From UBA2093 sp044340485 (GTDB lineage: Bacteria > Actinomycetota > Acidimicrobiia > Acidimicrobiales > Ilumatobacteraceae), in NCBI GenBank assembly GCA_044340485.1, contig JBIITN010000002.1, forward strand, positions 42,079 to 106,078: DNA of 64,000 nucleotides. The letters run 5' to 3'. The position numbers and the translations under genes were made by a program. The notes under the pieces were generated by a model. The model was not told the DNA's origin. It searched no databases and saw only the letters and a list, made by a program, of their open reading frames with translations. Of this stretch, positions 32,237 through 40,958 are shown piece by piece. The stretch's first letter is position 1. Each line of letters begins with the position of its first letter.

Positions 32237-34927
32237 ATGGCTAAAGCACTCGTCATCGTGGAGTCGCCCGCAAAGGCGAAAACCATCTCCCAATATCTCG
32301 GTCCTGACTACGACGTTCGCCCCTCAGTGGGTCACATTGCTGACCTCCCGAGCAAGGGGTTGGCCGTTGACGTCGATAACAACTTCGCTCCCGATTACGA
32401 ACTCACAGAACGTGGCCGCACCGTTGTCAAAGAATTGAAAGAGCTGTTGAAAGATGCCAGTGCCTTGTATCTGGCAACGGACGAAGACCGCGAAGGTGAA
32501 GCCATCTCATGGCACTTGTTGGAACGTCTCAAACCAAAAGTGCCCGTACATCGCATGGTCTTTCATGAAATCAACAAAAAGGCAATCGAACACGCGGTAG
32601 CAAATCCACGAGATATTGATTACGGATTAGTAGACGCTGCAGAAACTCGTCGCATCCTTGACCGCCTATATGGCTATGAAGTGTCACCCGTGTTGTGGCG
32701 TCGTGTGCGACGTGGACTATCAGCGGGACGTGTACAAAGTCCTGCGCTACGACTCATTGTTGATCGGGAATGGGAACGAATTGAGTTTCGCTCGGCCACA
32801 TATTTCGACATTGATGCAATCACGAATTCGTCTCCGTCATTTACCGCTCGTCTTCTGTCGGTCAACGGACATCGTCTCGCCACGGGCAAAGACTTCGATG
32901 AAACTGGTAACACCAAAAATGATGCGTTCATATTGAACGAGGCACGTGCCAACGAACTTGTTACAGGTCTGAAGAATATTGATCTCACCGTGCGCAGCGT
33001 GGAAGACAAGCCGTACCGCTCATCGCCAAAGCCTCCGTTCACCACCAGCACTCTGCAACAAGAAGGCGGGCGCAAGTTGCGTCTGTCGGGACGCATGGTC
33101 ATGAGCACCGCTCAGTCTCTGTACGAAAACGGATACATCACATATATGCGTACCGACAGCGTCTCACTGAGTGAGGAAGCCATTGGTGAAGTGCGCTCGC
33201 GCGTGAAGTCTGAATACGGCGACAAGTTCGTCACCGATTCACCCCGCGTGTACAACTCGAAAGTAAAGAACGCCCAGGAAGCCCACGAAGCAATCCGCCC
33301 GGCGCTTCCCTTACGTAGTCCCGAGCAAGTAGCCGGCGAATTGAAGCAGCAAGAACTTGCGCTGTATCGCCTTATTTGGCAACGCACGCTGGCGTCGCAA
33401 ATGGCAGACGCCACTGGTGTCACAGTCAGTGTGCGACTTGGTGCCACTGCAAATGACGCGCAGTCGTCTGATGTTGAATTCAGTGCGAGTGGAACAACCG
33501 TGACGTTCCCTGGCTATCGACAGGCATACGAGGAATCAACTGATGATGATTCCGAAACAGACAACGATGAGAAGGCTCTTCTGTTGCCGCCACTTACTGT
33601 TGGACAGGGCATTGCTGTATCCGAGTACATCGCGCAATCACATGCCACTACTCCACCACCGCGATATACCGAAGCATCAATCGTGAAAAAACTAGAAGAG
33701 CTTGGTATTGGTCGCCCATCGACGTGGGCATCAATTATCTCTTCCATGGTTGATCGTGGTTTCTATTTGTGGAAAAAAGGCAACTCACTGGTCCCCACAT
33801 GGTTGGCATTCTCCGTCGTGCGTCTCATGAAAGAGCACTTCACCGAACTCATCGACTTCAATTTCACGGCTGGGGTGGAAGAAGACCTCGACGCCATTGC
33901 GCGTGGTGAAAAACGCAAAGTGGAATGGCTACAACACTTTTACTTTGGTGACGAAAGCGATGAAGACATTCCCGGTCTGAAAAAGATTGTGAGCAACAAT
34001 CTCGACACAATTGATGCAGCAGAAATCAACACCGTGGTGTTGGGCAAACATCCCGACACAGGTGATGTGATCATCGTGAAACCCGGACAGTACGGACCGT
34101 TTGTGCGATGCGCTGAAAACACAGCGGGCGTTCCTGATTCAATGGCACCCGATGAACTCACAGTTGACGCTGCAATTGCATTGTTAAACGCGCCAAAAGG
34201 TGACGAACCAATCGGCGAGATGGACGGACATCCAGTGTTTGCAAAGTCAGGTCGCTACGGCCCCTACGTGCAGTGGGGCACCATGGACGAACCGCCTGCG
34301 GGTCTCGAAAAACCCAAAACCGCGTCACTGTTTAAGACAATGAACATTGAACGCATCTCCATGAAAGATGCAACGGATCTTCTGTCATTGCCTCGCACCG
34401 TTGGTGCTGATCCCACCGACGGCGAAATAATCACTGCGCAAAACGGTCCGTATGGTCCGTACATCAGCAAAGGTAAGGAAAAACGTTCGCTGCAAACTGA
34501 AGAGCAACTGCTTGAAGTGTCACTTGACGAAGCACTTGCGCTTCTTGCTCAACCGCGTGTGTATGGACGAGGCCGCAGTGCACCAAAACCGCCACTGCGC
34601 GAATTTGGAAATGACCCAGTGAGCGGAAAACCAGTGGTGGCAAAAGAAGGTCGCTTCGGCGATTACGTCACAGACGGTGACACCAATGCCGGGCTTACTC
34701 GTGGGGATCGCCTTGAAGAGATGACCAACGAGCGCTCATACGAGTTATTGCAGTTACGTCGTGACTACATCGCAGAACATGGCACTAAGAAGAAGTCAGC
34801 TCGAAAGAGTGCTCCGGTAAAAAAGAAGGCCGGCAGCGCCAAGAAAGCAGCCGCTCCAAAGAAAAAGGCTGCGCCAAAGAAGAAGGCTGCTCCGAAAAAG
34901 AAGGCATCTGACGCAGAGTCCGACTAG
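32237..34927 (+). CDS. topA: DNA topoisomerase I
   Basis: This 896-residue type IA enzyme opens with the Toprim motif ALVIVESPAKAKTI and has the DEDREGEAISWHL acidic site. The catalytic tyrosine is in the YITYMRTDSVSLS segment. Repeated C-terminal Topo_C_Rpt modules (GPFV, GRYGPYVQWG, GPYGPYISKGKEKRS, GRFGDYV) replace zinc fingers, as in other actinomycetes. It ends in a lysine/alanine-rich tail (residues ~850-890) that would bind DNA. It relaxes negative supercoils. AAAAAGG precedes the ATG. First gene of the conserved topA-tmk-holB run. Confidence 0.97.
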   Translation: MAKALVIVESPAKAKTISQYLGPDYDVRPSVGHIADLPSKGLAVDVDNNFAPDYELTERGRTVVKELKELLKDASALYLATDEDREGEAISWHLLERLKPKVPVHRMVFHEINKKAIEHAVANPRDIDYGLVDAAETRRILDRLYGYEVSPVLWRRVRRGLSAGRVQSPALRLIVDREWERIEFRSATYFDIDAITNSSPSFTARLLSVNGHRLATGKDFDETGNTKNDAFILNEARANELVTGLKNIDLTVRSVEDKPYRSSPKPPFTTSTLQQEGGRKLRLSGRMVMSTAQSLYENGYITYMRTDSVSLSEEAIGEVRSRVKSEYGDKFVTDSPRVYNSKVKNAQEAHEAIRPALPLRSPEQVAGELKQQELALYRLIWQRTLASQMADATGVTVSVRLGATANDAQSSDVEFSASGTTVTFPGYRQAYEESTDDDSETDNDEKALLLPPLTVGQGIAVSEYIAQSHATTPPPRYTEASIVKKLEELGIGRPSTWASIISSMVDRGFYLWKKGNSLVPTWLAFSVVRLMKEHFTELIDFNFTAGVEEDLDAIARGEKRKVEWLQHFYFGDESDEDIPGLKKIVSNNLDTIDAAEINTVVLGKHPDTGDVIIVKPGQYGPFVRCAENTAGVPDSMAPDELTVDAAIALLNAPKGDEPIGEMDGHPVFAKSGRYGPYVQWGTMDEPPAGLEKPKTASLFKTMNIERISMKDATDLLSLPRTVGADPTDGEIITAQNGPYGPYISKGKEKRSLQTEEQLLEVSLDEALALLAQPRVYGRGRSAPKPPLREFGNDPVSGKPVVAKEGRFGDYVTDGDTNAGLTRGDRLEEMTNERSYELLQLRRDYIAEHGTKKKSARKSAPVKKKAGSAKKAAAPKKKAAPKKKAAPKKKASDAESD
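34848..34905 (+). repeat. Lys/Ala-coding tandem repeat at the 3' end of topA
   Basis: Imperfect 18-base units encode A-A-P-K-K-K three times in a row. Such lysine-rich topoisomerase tails are known in actinomycetes and help processive relaxation. Unit number could vary between strains. Confidence 0.6.
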
Positions 34928-34938
34928 AACAGTGGGCT

Positions 34939-35550
34939 ATGGCGTCACCGCACTACATCGCCCTTGAGGGTCTCGAAGGCTGCGGGAAAAGCACGCACGC
35001 CACGCGTCTTGGTGCTCATCTCAACGCTGTTGTCACTCGCGAACCAGGTGGCACCGCAATTGGTGCCACTCTTCGTGCAATCTTGGCTGATCCAAACAAC
35101 ACCGATCTTCACGCGCGCACAGAAGCACTTCTGATGGCTGCCGATCGTGCACAGCACATGGAACAAGTAGTGCGACCCGCATTGAATGCTGGCCAACATG
35201 TGGTGAGCGACCGCAGCATCTACTCAACACTCGCCTATCAGGGATACGGACGTGGTCTTGATATTGCCGAACTACGGCGCATTAGTACATGGGCACTTGA
35301 TGGAATGCTTCCGGACATTGTCATTTTCATGTCAGTCCCTACCGACATTTTGAACGAGCGTCTTGCAAAGCGAAACCTTGACCGTTTTGAACGCGAAGGT
35401 GCCGAATTTTTTGCTCGCGTCCATGATGGTTTTCACGCGCTCATGGCAGCGGAACCACAGCGTTGGATTGTCATTGACGGCACTATGCCAAAAGACGATG
35501 TTGAAGAAGCAATTCGTATTGAAGTCACCACACGCATCGGAGAGCAATAG
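34939..35550 (+). CDS. tmk: Thymidylate kinase
   Basis: A 203-residue dTMP kinase with P-loop EGLEGCGKST and the substrate segments VVTREPGGTAIG (DRE-type Arg) and AADRAQHMEQVVRPAL. VVSDRSIYSTLAYQGYGRG follows, and the C-terminal lid contains RNLDRFEREGAEF. It phosphorylates dTMP to dTDP for DNA synthesis. It lies 11 bp after topA and overlaps the holB start by one base (TAGTG). Confidence 0.96.
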   Translation: MASPHYIALEGLEGCGKSTHATRLGAHLNAVVTREPGGTAIGATLRAILADPNNTDLHARTEALLMAADRAQHMEQVVRPALNAGQHVVSDRSIYSTLAYQGYGRGLDIAELRRISTWALDGMLPDIVIFMSVPTDILNERLAKRNLDRFEREGAEFFARVHDGFHALMAAEPQRWIVIDGTMPKDDVEEAIRIEVTTRIGEQ

Positions 35551-36623
35551 TGACATCTGTTTTCGATGGCATTGTTGGCCAAGACAACGTCATTGCTCAA
35601 TTGCGCCACGTTGCACATAGTCCAGTCCATGCCTTTCTTTTTGTTGGACCAGATGGTTGTGGCAAAGAAGAATCAGCACGGGCATTTGCCGCACTGTTGT
35701 TATCAGGTAACGAAAATCCCACCGATCGCACTAACGATCTTGTGATGCGCGAAACACACATCGATGTTCACGACATTCGACGTGTCGGTGCCTCTATCTC
35801 GGCCGACCAAGCAGACGATGTCATTCGACTTGCGGCAACTACTCCGGTGGAGGCTTCACGAAAAATCATTGTGATGCATGAAGTACATCTCATGCGTCCA
35901 GAGGCCGTTGTGCGACTTCTCAAAACTATTGAGGAGCCAGCAGAAGGGGTGTTCTTCATTCTCATTTGTGATGAAGTCACATCACTTCTTGCCACCATCT
36001 CATCTCGTTGTCTAGTGATTCATTTTGTACCACTCGATACAGAACTCATCACCAACACTTTGATTGCTGAAGGTGTCACAGCTGATACTGCACGATTTAC
36101 CGCACAGTCATCACATGGCAGTCTGTTGCGTGCCCGCTTGCTCGCAACCGACTCACAACTAGTTGAACGTATGCGTGCATTCACAAATATTCCGGCGCGC
36201 ATTGATGGCACTGGTGCGACTGTCGTTGCAATCTCCGACGAAATACTCAGCCTCATCGATGAGGCAGCGGCACCGCTCATGCGTCAACACGAAGCGGAAG
36301 TTGCCGTGATGGAAGAAACACTCGCCACCATGGGTGTAAAACGCGGTGGCAAGAAGGCTCTCGAAGACAAGCACAAACGTGAACTTCGACGCCACCGAAC
36401 AGATGAATTACGCGCTGGACTAACTGCCATTGCATCGCGGTATCGCGACGAACTTACACAGAATGAACATCTGCATCGGCCCGATTCATACATCGACGCA
36501 ATCGAGCGAATCCATGCCGCTATGGGCCGTTTGTCATTAAATGTGAACGAAACGATCATGTTGCGCGATTTACTGTGGCAACTTCCTGCACTATCTTCCG
36601 ACGCACTTCACACTTCCCGATAA
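35550..36623 (+). CDS. holB: DNA polymerase III subunit delta' (clamp-loader)
   Basis: A 357-residue AAA+-type clamp-loader subunit. The N-terminus FDGIVGQDNVIAQLRH and P-loop-like GPDGCGKEES are followed by VMHEVHLMRPEAVVRLLKTIEEPAEGVFFIL and the sensor/arginine-finger motif ISSRC. The zinc cysteines of many delta'/gamma subunits appear to be absent. It opens and loads the beta clamp with other loader subunits. GTG start overlaps the tmk stop. The neighbourhood supports the call. Confidence 0.93.
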   Translation: MTSVFDGIVGQDNVIAQLRHVAHSPVHAFLFVGPDGCGKEESARAFAALLLSGNENPTDRTNDLVMRETHIDVHDIRRVGASISADQADDVIRLAATTPVEASRKIIVMHEVHLMRPEAVVRLLKTIEEPAEGVFFILICDEVTSLLATISSRCLVIHFVPLDTELITNTLIAEGVTADTARFTAQSSHGSLLRARLLATDSQLVERMRAFTNIPARIDGTGATVVAISDEILSLIDEAAAPLMRQHEAEVAVMEETLATMGVKRGGKKALEDKHKRELRRHRTDELRAGLTAIASRYRDELTQNEHLHRPDSYIDAIERIHAAMGRLSLNVNETIMLRDLLWQLPALSSDALHTSR

Positions 36624-36633
36624 TCTTTTTTTA

Positions 36634-38820
36634 ATGGTCACTCCACGGGTGAAATCTGCTGGCGGTTTTGCCGCGATGAAATACGTCCTCGCAAAAGGAC
36701 GAAGAGTGGGCACCATCGCGCTCTACAAACGCCTGCGCAGCAAGAACGCCTGTAAAACATGTGCGCTCGGCATGGGCGGCCAACACGGCGGCATGACAAA
36801 TGAGGCTGGCCACTTTCCGGAGGTCTGTAAAAAATCGGTGCAAGCACAGGCTGCCGACATGGGGAAAGTCATCACGGAAGATGACCTTGCTCAGCTCAGC
36901 GTTCGCGAACTGGCTGCACTGACTAGCGCAGAGGCAGAAGCACTTGGCCGTCTCACATTTCCCATTGTGTGTGGCCCAAACGACACTCACTTTCAACGCA
37001 CATCGTGGGATGACGCAATGCGTCTGTCTGCTGACGCGTTTTCTTCTACCCAACCCGATCGCACCTTCTGGTACGCAAGTGGTCGATCCAGCAACGAGGC
37101 AGCGTTTCTCATGCAGATCGTTGCGCGCGCATACGGCACAAACAACGTCAACAACTGTTCGTACTACTGCCATCAAGCATCTGGTGTTGCGCTCACTTCT
37201 ATTTATGGAAGTGGCACTGCGTCAGTGTCACTGGATGATCTGGCTACCACCGAACTTGCCATTGTCATTGGTGCAAACCCGGCAAGTAATCACCCGCGAC
37301 TAATCACGCAGCTCATTAACCTGCGTCGTCGGGGTGGCAAAGTCATCATCATTAATCCGTTGTCAGAACTTGGATTGAAACGTTTTCGTCTTCCATCGCA
37401 AGCACGCAGTTTGATGCTCGGTTCCACCGTGAGCGATCTCTACATTCAGCCCCACATTGGCGGCGACATTCACTTGCTCACTGCGCTTCTCAAAGGTGTG
37501 ATCGAATCTGGTGCTGTCAATAATGACTACATCGCCCAGCACACAGAGAACTGGGAATCTGTGCGCGACGCAGCGATAGCCACGTCTTGGGATGAGCTGG
37601 TGGCACACAGTGGAGTGTCTCGCGCCGACATTGATGCTTGTGTACAAGAACTAGTGAAAGCACAATCTGCGGTATTTATGTGGGCAATGGGTCTCACCCA
37701 CCACACCTACGGTGTCGACAACATTCGCACGTTGGGCAATCTTGCTATGGCTCGCGGGTTCCTCGGATCACCGGGAAGTGGTCTCATGCCAATTCGGGGT
37801 CACTCAAACGTGCAAGGTGTGGGATCAGTTGGCGTATCACCACAGTTGAAAGAATCGTTTGCCCGTAATCTTCGCGAACGTTATGGCATCAATACATCAA
37901 CTTCTACTGGTATGGACACCTATGCATGTATGCAAGCGTCACATGAAGGAAGAATTGACGTGGCTCTCATGCTGGGTGGCAACTTGTGGGGCAGTAACCC
38001 CGATTCACATTGGTCAACCGATGCGCTATCACGCATTGGCACCTCGGTATCACTCACTACAAAATTGAATCAAGGACACTTCAACGGACGTGCACAGACC
38101 ACTGTGATTCTGCCTGTTCTTGCTCGCGACGAAGAACCAGAAGCAACAACGCAAGAGTCGATGTTCAACTTTGTGCGTTTGTCAGATGGTGGCGAACCAG
38201 CAGTTGATGGTGAAATGCGCTCGGAGGTTGTCATCCTGTCCGATCTCGCACAACGCATTTTGCCCAAAGACCATTTCGATTGGTCGATCATCACGTCACA
38301 CGATTCTTTGCGCACAGCAATTGCGGCGACTGTGCCTGGATACGAACAGGTGAACGACATTTCATCAACAAAACAGGAATTCCAAATTCCTAATCGTGTG
38401 TTCCATGACGGAACGTTCCCCACTTCGTCTGGACGTGCACGCTTTCACGCGGTAAACTTTCCAAATGTCACGCGAGACGATGACACTTTCATGATGATGA
38501 CGATTCGTTCAGAGGGTCAGTTCAATACCGTTGTGTACGAAGAAGAAGACCTCTATCGAGGTAACACACGACGAGATGTGGTCATGATGTCAGCTGATGA
38601 CGTCACACGGCTTGGTCTACACGAAGGTCAGACTGTCGCCGTGTGTAGCGACACCGGTTCAATGGACGTTGTGGTGTCGGTGGTCAACATTCGCGCTGGC
38701 AACGTGGCCATGTATTACCCCGAGGCCAATGTCTTAGTGGATCGCCGCCTCGATCCAGAATCACTCACGCCTGCCTTCAAATCCGTAATTGTCACGCTAA
38801 AAACGCATTCAATTGCCTGA
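36634..38820 (+). CDS. FdhF/YdeP-family molybdopterin oxidoreductase
   Basis: A 728-residue molybdopterin-binding enzyme of the YdeP branch. The N-terminal segment CKTCALGMGGQHGG stands where YdeP proteins carry a short cysteine motif rather than a full Fe-S ligand set. FWYASGRSSNEAAFLMQ, CHQASGVAL, AIVIGANPASNHPR and LNQGHFNGRAQTTVILP follow through the cofactor domains. A C-terminal MopB_CT-like domain ends the chain. Substrate and electron partner are unknown; acid-stress roles are reported for E. coli YdeP. TAATCT seven bases upstream could be a -10 but overlaps the holB stop. Confidence 0.88.
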   Translation: MVTPRVKSAGGFAAMKYVLAKGRRVGTIALYKRLRSKNACKTCALGMGGQHGGMTNEAGHFPEVCKKSVQAQAADMGKVITEDDLAQLSVRELAALTSAEAEALGRLTFPIVCGPNDTHFQRTSWDDAMRLSADAFSSTQPDRTFWYASGRSSNEAAFLMQIVARAYGTNNVNNCSYYCHQASGVALTSIYGSGTASVSLDDLATTELAIVIGANPASNHPRLITQLINLRRRGGKVIIINPLSELGLKRFRLPSQARSLMLGSTVSDLYIQPHIGGDIHLLTALLKGVIESGAVNNDYIAQHTENWESVRDAAIATSWDELVAHSGVSRADIDACVQELVKAQSAVFMWAMGLTHHTYGVDNIRTLGNLAMARGFLGSPGSGLMPIRGHSNVQGVGSVGVSPQLKESFARNLRERYGINTSTSTGMDTYACMQASHEGRIDVALMLGGNLWGSNPDSHWSTDALSRIGTSVSLTTKLNQGHFNGRAQTTVILPVLARDEEPEATTQESMFNFVRLSDGGEPAVDGEMRSEVVILSDLAQRILPKDHFDWSIITSHDSLRTAIAATVPGYEQVNDISSTKQEFQIPNRVFHDGTFPTSSGRARFHAVNFPNVTRDDDTFMMMTIRSEGQFNTVVYEEEDLYRGNTRRDVVMMSADDVTRLGLHEGQTVAVCSDTGSMDVVVSVVNIRAGNVAMYYPEANVLVDRRLDPESLTPAFKSVIVTLKTHSIA

Positions 38821-38884
38821 CAACATCTTGAATCTATTTTCAGACTAAGTTAACTCTCTGTCAGTTTTCTCGAAGGAGCCGCTC

Positions 38885-40411
38885 ATGGCACGTCGCTTCC
38901 GTTTTCTATTTTCCGCTGTGGCAGTAATGGCCACGGCGATCATGACTCTCGGTACTCCATCAGTATCGGCCACCGCTTACGCGACAGGGTTCGATGCTGT
39001 CTTCGAGCAAGCAATGATTGACCGCGGATATGACAGTGGCGCGATAGACGGACAACTTCCTTTAGCGAACATTCAAAAAATTACGTCGCTTGATCTCAGC
39101 AATGTGCAGTTCACAACTTTGGGGGGCGATCGAGGTTTTGCAGAGTTTGTCAACTTGCAGTCGCTGAATATTTCAGGGAATACTCAGATCACTTCCACTG
39201 TAATGACCTCGTGGCCGACATCGTTACGCGTCCTAAACATTTCAGGGATGACCGAACTCACTTTGTTCCGGTATGTCGCACTTGACTTTATGGACTACCA
39301 AACTGCATCTTTTGGACCAGGTTTATTTCAACTCATCACAGGAAACAACCCAAAGATTGTTGAATTTGACCTTAGTTCTTCAAAGATCACGAGTTTGGAT
39401 CTTTCTTCCATGACCGCTCTCCGGGGCGTCTGGATTAACGAGTCACAGTTATCAACATTAAATGTCTCAAATTTGCCAAACCTGAAGTACTTGTCACTTA
39501 CCGATAACCCATTAACCACAGTTACTTTGAGTAATTTACCTGTTCTTGAAAATCTCACTCTCATCCGAAACGCGCTGACGACAATTGACGTATCTGGCCT
39601 AACGAATCTTCGTGATCTCAACGTCGGAAGCAACAACCTCACTTCCTTGAATCTTCAACAAAACGTCAGTCTCGAATCCGCACAGGCGTCCAATAACTTA
39701 ATCACCTCGATTACGTTGCCACCGAATAGCGCTATCAATCGAATCGATCTTTCAAACAATCGGATTTCATCAATTGATGTGTCGGTTTTCCCATTGCTTC
39801 GAAGTCTCAATCTCTCTAATAATCGCCTTCGATTAATTGATGTGTCTAAAAACACTGCCCTAACAACACTGTCAGTTGAGAACAATCAAATTAAAGCCAT
39901 CGATCTATCAAAGAATCAGTCGCTGGCCTTCCTGAATGTTTCATCAAACAAAATCAAGACACTGTCTCTCACGACAATCACACGCCTTTCTTCACTATCA
40001 GCAGCAAACAATCAGTTGTCACGACTAGACCTCAAAGGTCTCAACGGACTGCAAGATTTAAATGTTCGCTCCAACAGAATAAAAGCAATCGATATCTCGA
40101 GCGCAAAAGGACTATCTCAGATTGATCTCTCGAACAACAAGATTAAGAAAGCTGATTTTTCCGCTTTCCCTTCCCTGTTCAGAATAAAAATCGCACGAAA
40201 TCCTTTGACCCAACTAAAGCTTCGTCCAGTCGTTGGTTTTGCGAGCGAATTAGACATCCGTTCTACGAACCTCAAGACACTTGATCTCCGCACCTCTGCG
40301 CCTGGCATGTTGTATGCAAATGGAAACATTCGCATTCGTGTTGCAGATCCAGTTGGATCGCTACTCGACTGGGAAACCACGCTGGGCAAAGACGTCAAAC
40401 TCACAAAATAG
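38885..40411 (+). CDS. Secreted leucine-rich-repeat protein
   Basis: A 508-residue protein with a signal peptide (cleavage after about residue 30, SVSATA) and at least thirteen leucine-rich repeats. The last dozen keep a strict 21-residue period of the form L-x-x-L-x-L-x-x-N-x-L-x-x-I-D-L-S (for example LSQIDLSNNKIKKADFSAFPS). Internalin and SDS22-type repeats form a curved protein-binding solenoid. There is no LPXTG motif or C-terminal span, so it is either secreted or held non-covalently. AAGGAG lies before the ATG. Base composition seems more A+T-rich than its neighbours. The binding partner is unknown. Confidence 0.9.
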   Translation: MARRFRFLFSAVAVMATAIMTLGTPSVSATAYATGFDAVFEQAMIDRGYDSGAIDGQLPLANIQKITSLDLSNVQFTTLGGDRGFAEFVNLQSLNISGNTQITSTVMTSWPTSLRVLNISGMTELTLFRYVALDFMDYQTASFGPGLFQLITGNNPKIVEFDLSSSKITSLDLSSMTALRGVWINESQLSTLNVSNLPNLKYLSLTDNPLTTVTLSNLPVLENLTLIRNALTTIDVSGLTNLRDLNVGSNNLTSLNLQQNVSLESAQASNNLITSITLPPNSAINRIDLSNNRISSIDVSVFPLLRSLNLSNNRLRLIDVSKNTALTTLSVENNQIKAIDLSKNQSLAFLNVSSNKIKTLSLTTITRLSSLSAANNQLSRLDLKGLNGLQDLNVRSNRIKAIDISSAKGLSQIDLSNNKIKKADFSAFPSLFRIKIARNPLTQLKLRPVVGFASELDIRSTNLKTLDLRTSAPGMLYANGNIRIRVADPVGSLLDWETTLGKDVKLTK

Positions 40412-40433
40412 ACCCGTAGCATTTAGGGTCTTC

Positions 40434-40509
40434 GCCCAGGTAGCTCAGTCGGTAGAGCAACGCACTCGTAATGCGTAGGTCAGGAGTTCGATTCTCCTCT
40501 TGGGCTCCA
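40434..40509 (+). tRNA. tRNA-Thr (anticodon CGT)
   Basis: A complete cloverleaf can be folded. Acceptor 40434-40440 pairs with 40499-40505 (one G-U). The D-arm includes AGCTCAGTCGGTAGAGC. The anticodon stem 40460-40464/40472-40476 encloses a seven-base loop with CGT at 40467-40469. The T-arm is AGGAG-TTCGATT-CTCCT at 40482-40498. Discriminator T is at 40506 and CCA is encoded at 40507-40509. It reads ACG codons. It begins 22 bp after the LRR gene. Confidence 0.97.
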
Positions 40510-40531
40510 AATGCTGCATGACCCACATAAC

Positions 40532-40936
40532 ATGAACGATGAACGGTGGGACCGCATCGCAATAGTGATGGGAATCTTTCTCGGATTTGCCGGTGTCACG
40601 CACTTTGCGTCGCCAACATTTTTTGATGAGATCGTTCCCCCGTGGCTGCCTCCGTCAGAAAGATTTTGGACCTACATCAGCGGAATTGCCGAGATTGTGA
40701 TCGCGTGGCTATTGCTACGTTCATCAAGCCGTCGTGTTGGAGCACTTGCAGCTGCATGGCTATTTGTTGCCGTGTATCCCGCCAACGTCTACATGGCATG
40801 GGATTGGCGTGATCGAGCCCTCAGCGAACAAGTCATCTCATACGGTCGACTTCCCTTCCAGTTTCTCTTTATATGGCTAGCGATCCGTATCGCACAAGCG
40901 TGCCGCCCCAAATCTGTTACGTATATTGATTACTAG
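40532..40936 (+). CDS. DoxX-like small membrane protein
   Basis: About 134 residues with four hydrophobic segments. It begins with IAIVMGIFLGFAGVTHFASPTFF, then has a P-P-W-L-P motif and the GIAEIVIAWLLL span, consistent with the DoxX-like membrane family. The function of this branch is unknown. The frame has an ATG at 40511, two bases after the tRNA CCA, but tRNA 3' processing would cut there. I therefore prefer ATG 40532, although no ribosome site is visible. The secreted Ig-like protein gene follows 22 bp later. Confidence 0.68.
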   Translation: MNDERWDRIAIVMGIFLGFAGVTHFASPTFFDEIVPPWLPPSERFWTYISGIAEIVIAWLLLRSSSRRVGALAAAWLFVAVYPANVYMAWDWRDRALSEQVISYGRLPFQFLFIWLAIRIAQACRPKSVTYIDY

Positions 40937-40958
40937 ATTGCGGATTCCGGGGGGAAAT

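Noticed and set aside
40434..40509. tRNA-Thr as an integration site
   Set aside because: No integrase gene and no duplicated 3' tRNA end could be found in the window.
40511..40531. ATG at 40511 as the start of the DoxX-like gene
   Set aside because: It begins two bases after the tRNA CCA, so the message would be cut by tRNA processing. ATG 40532 is preferred, with moderate confidence.
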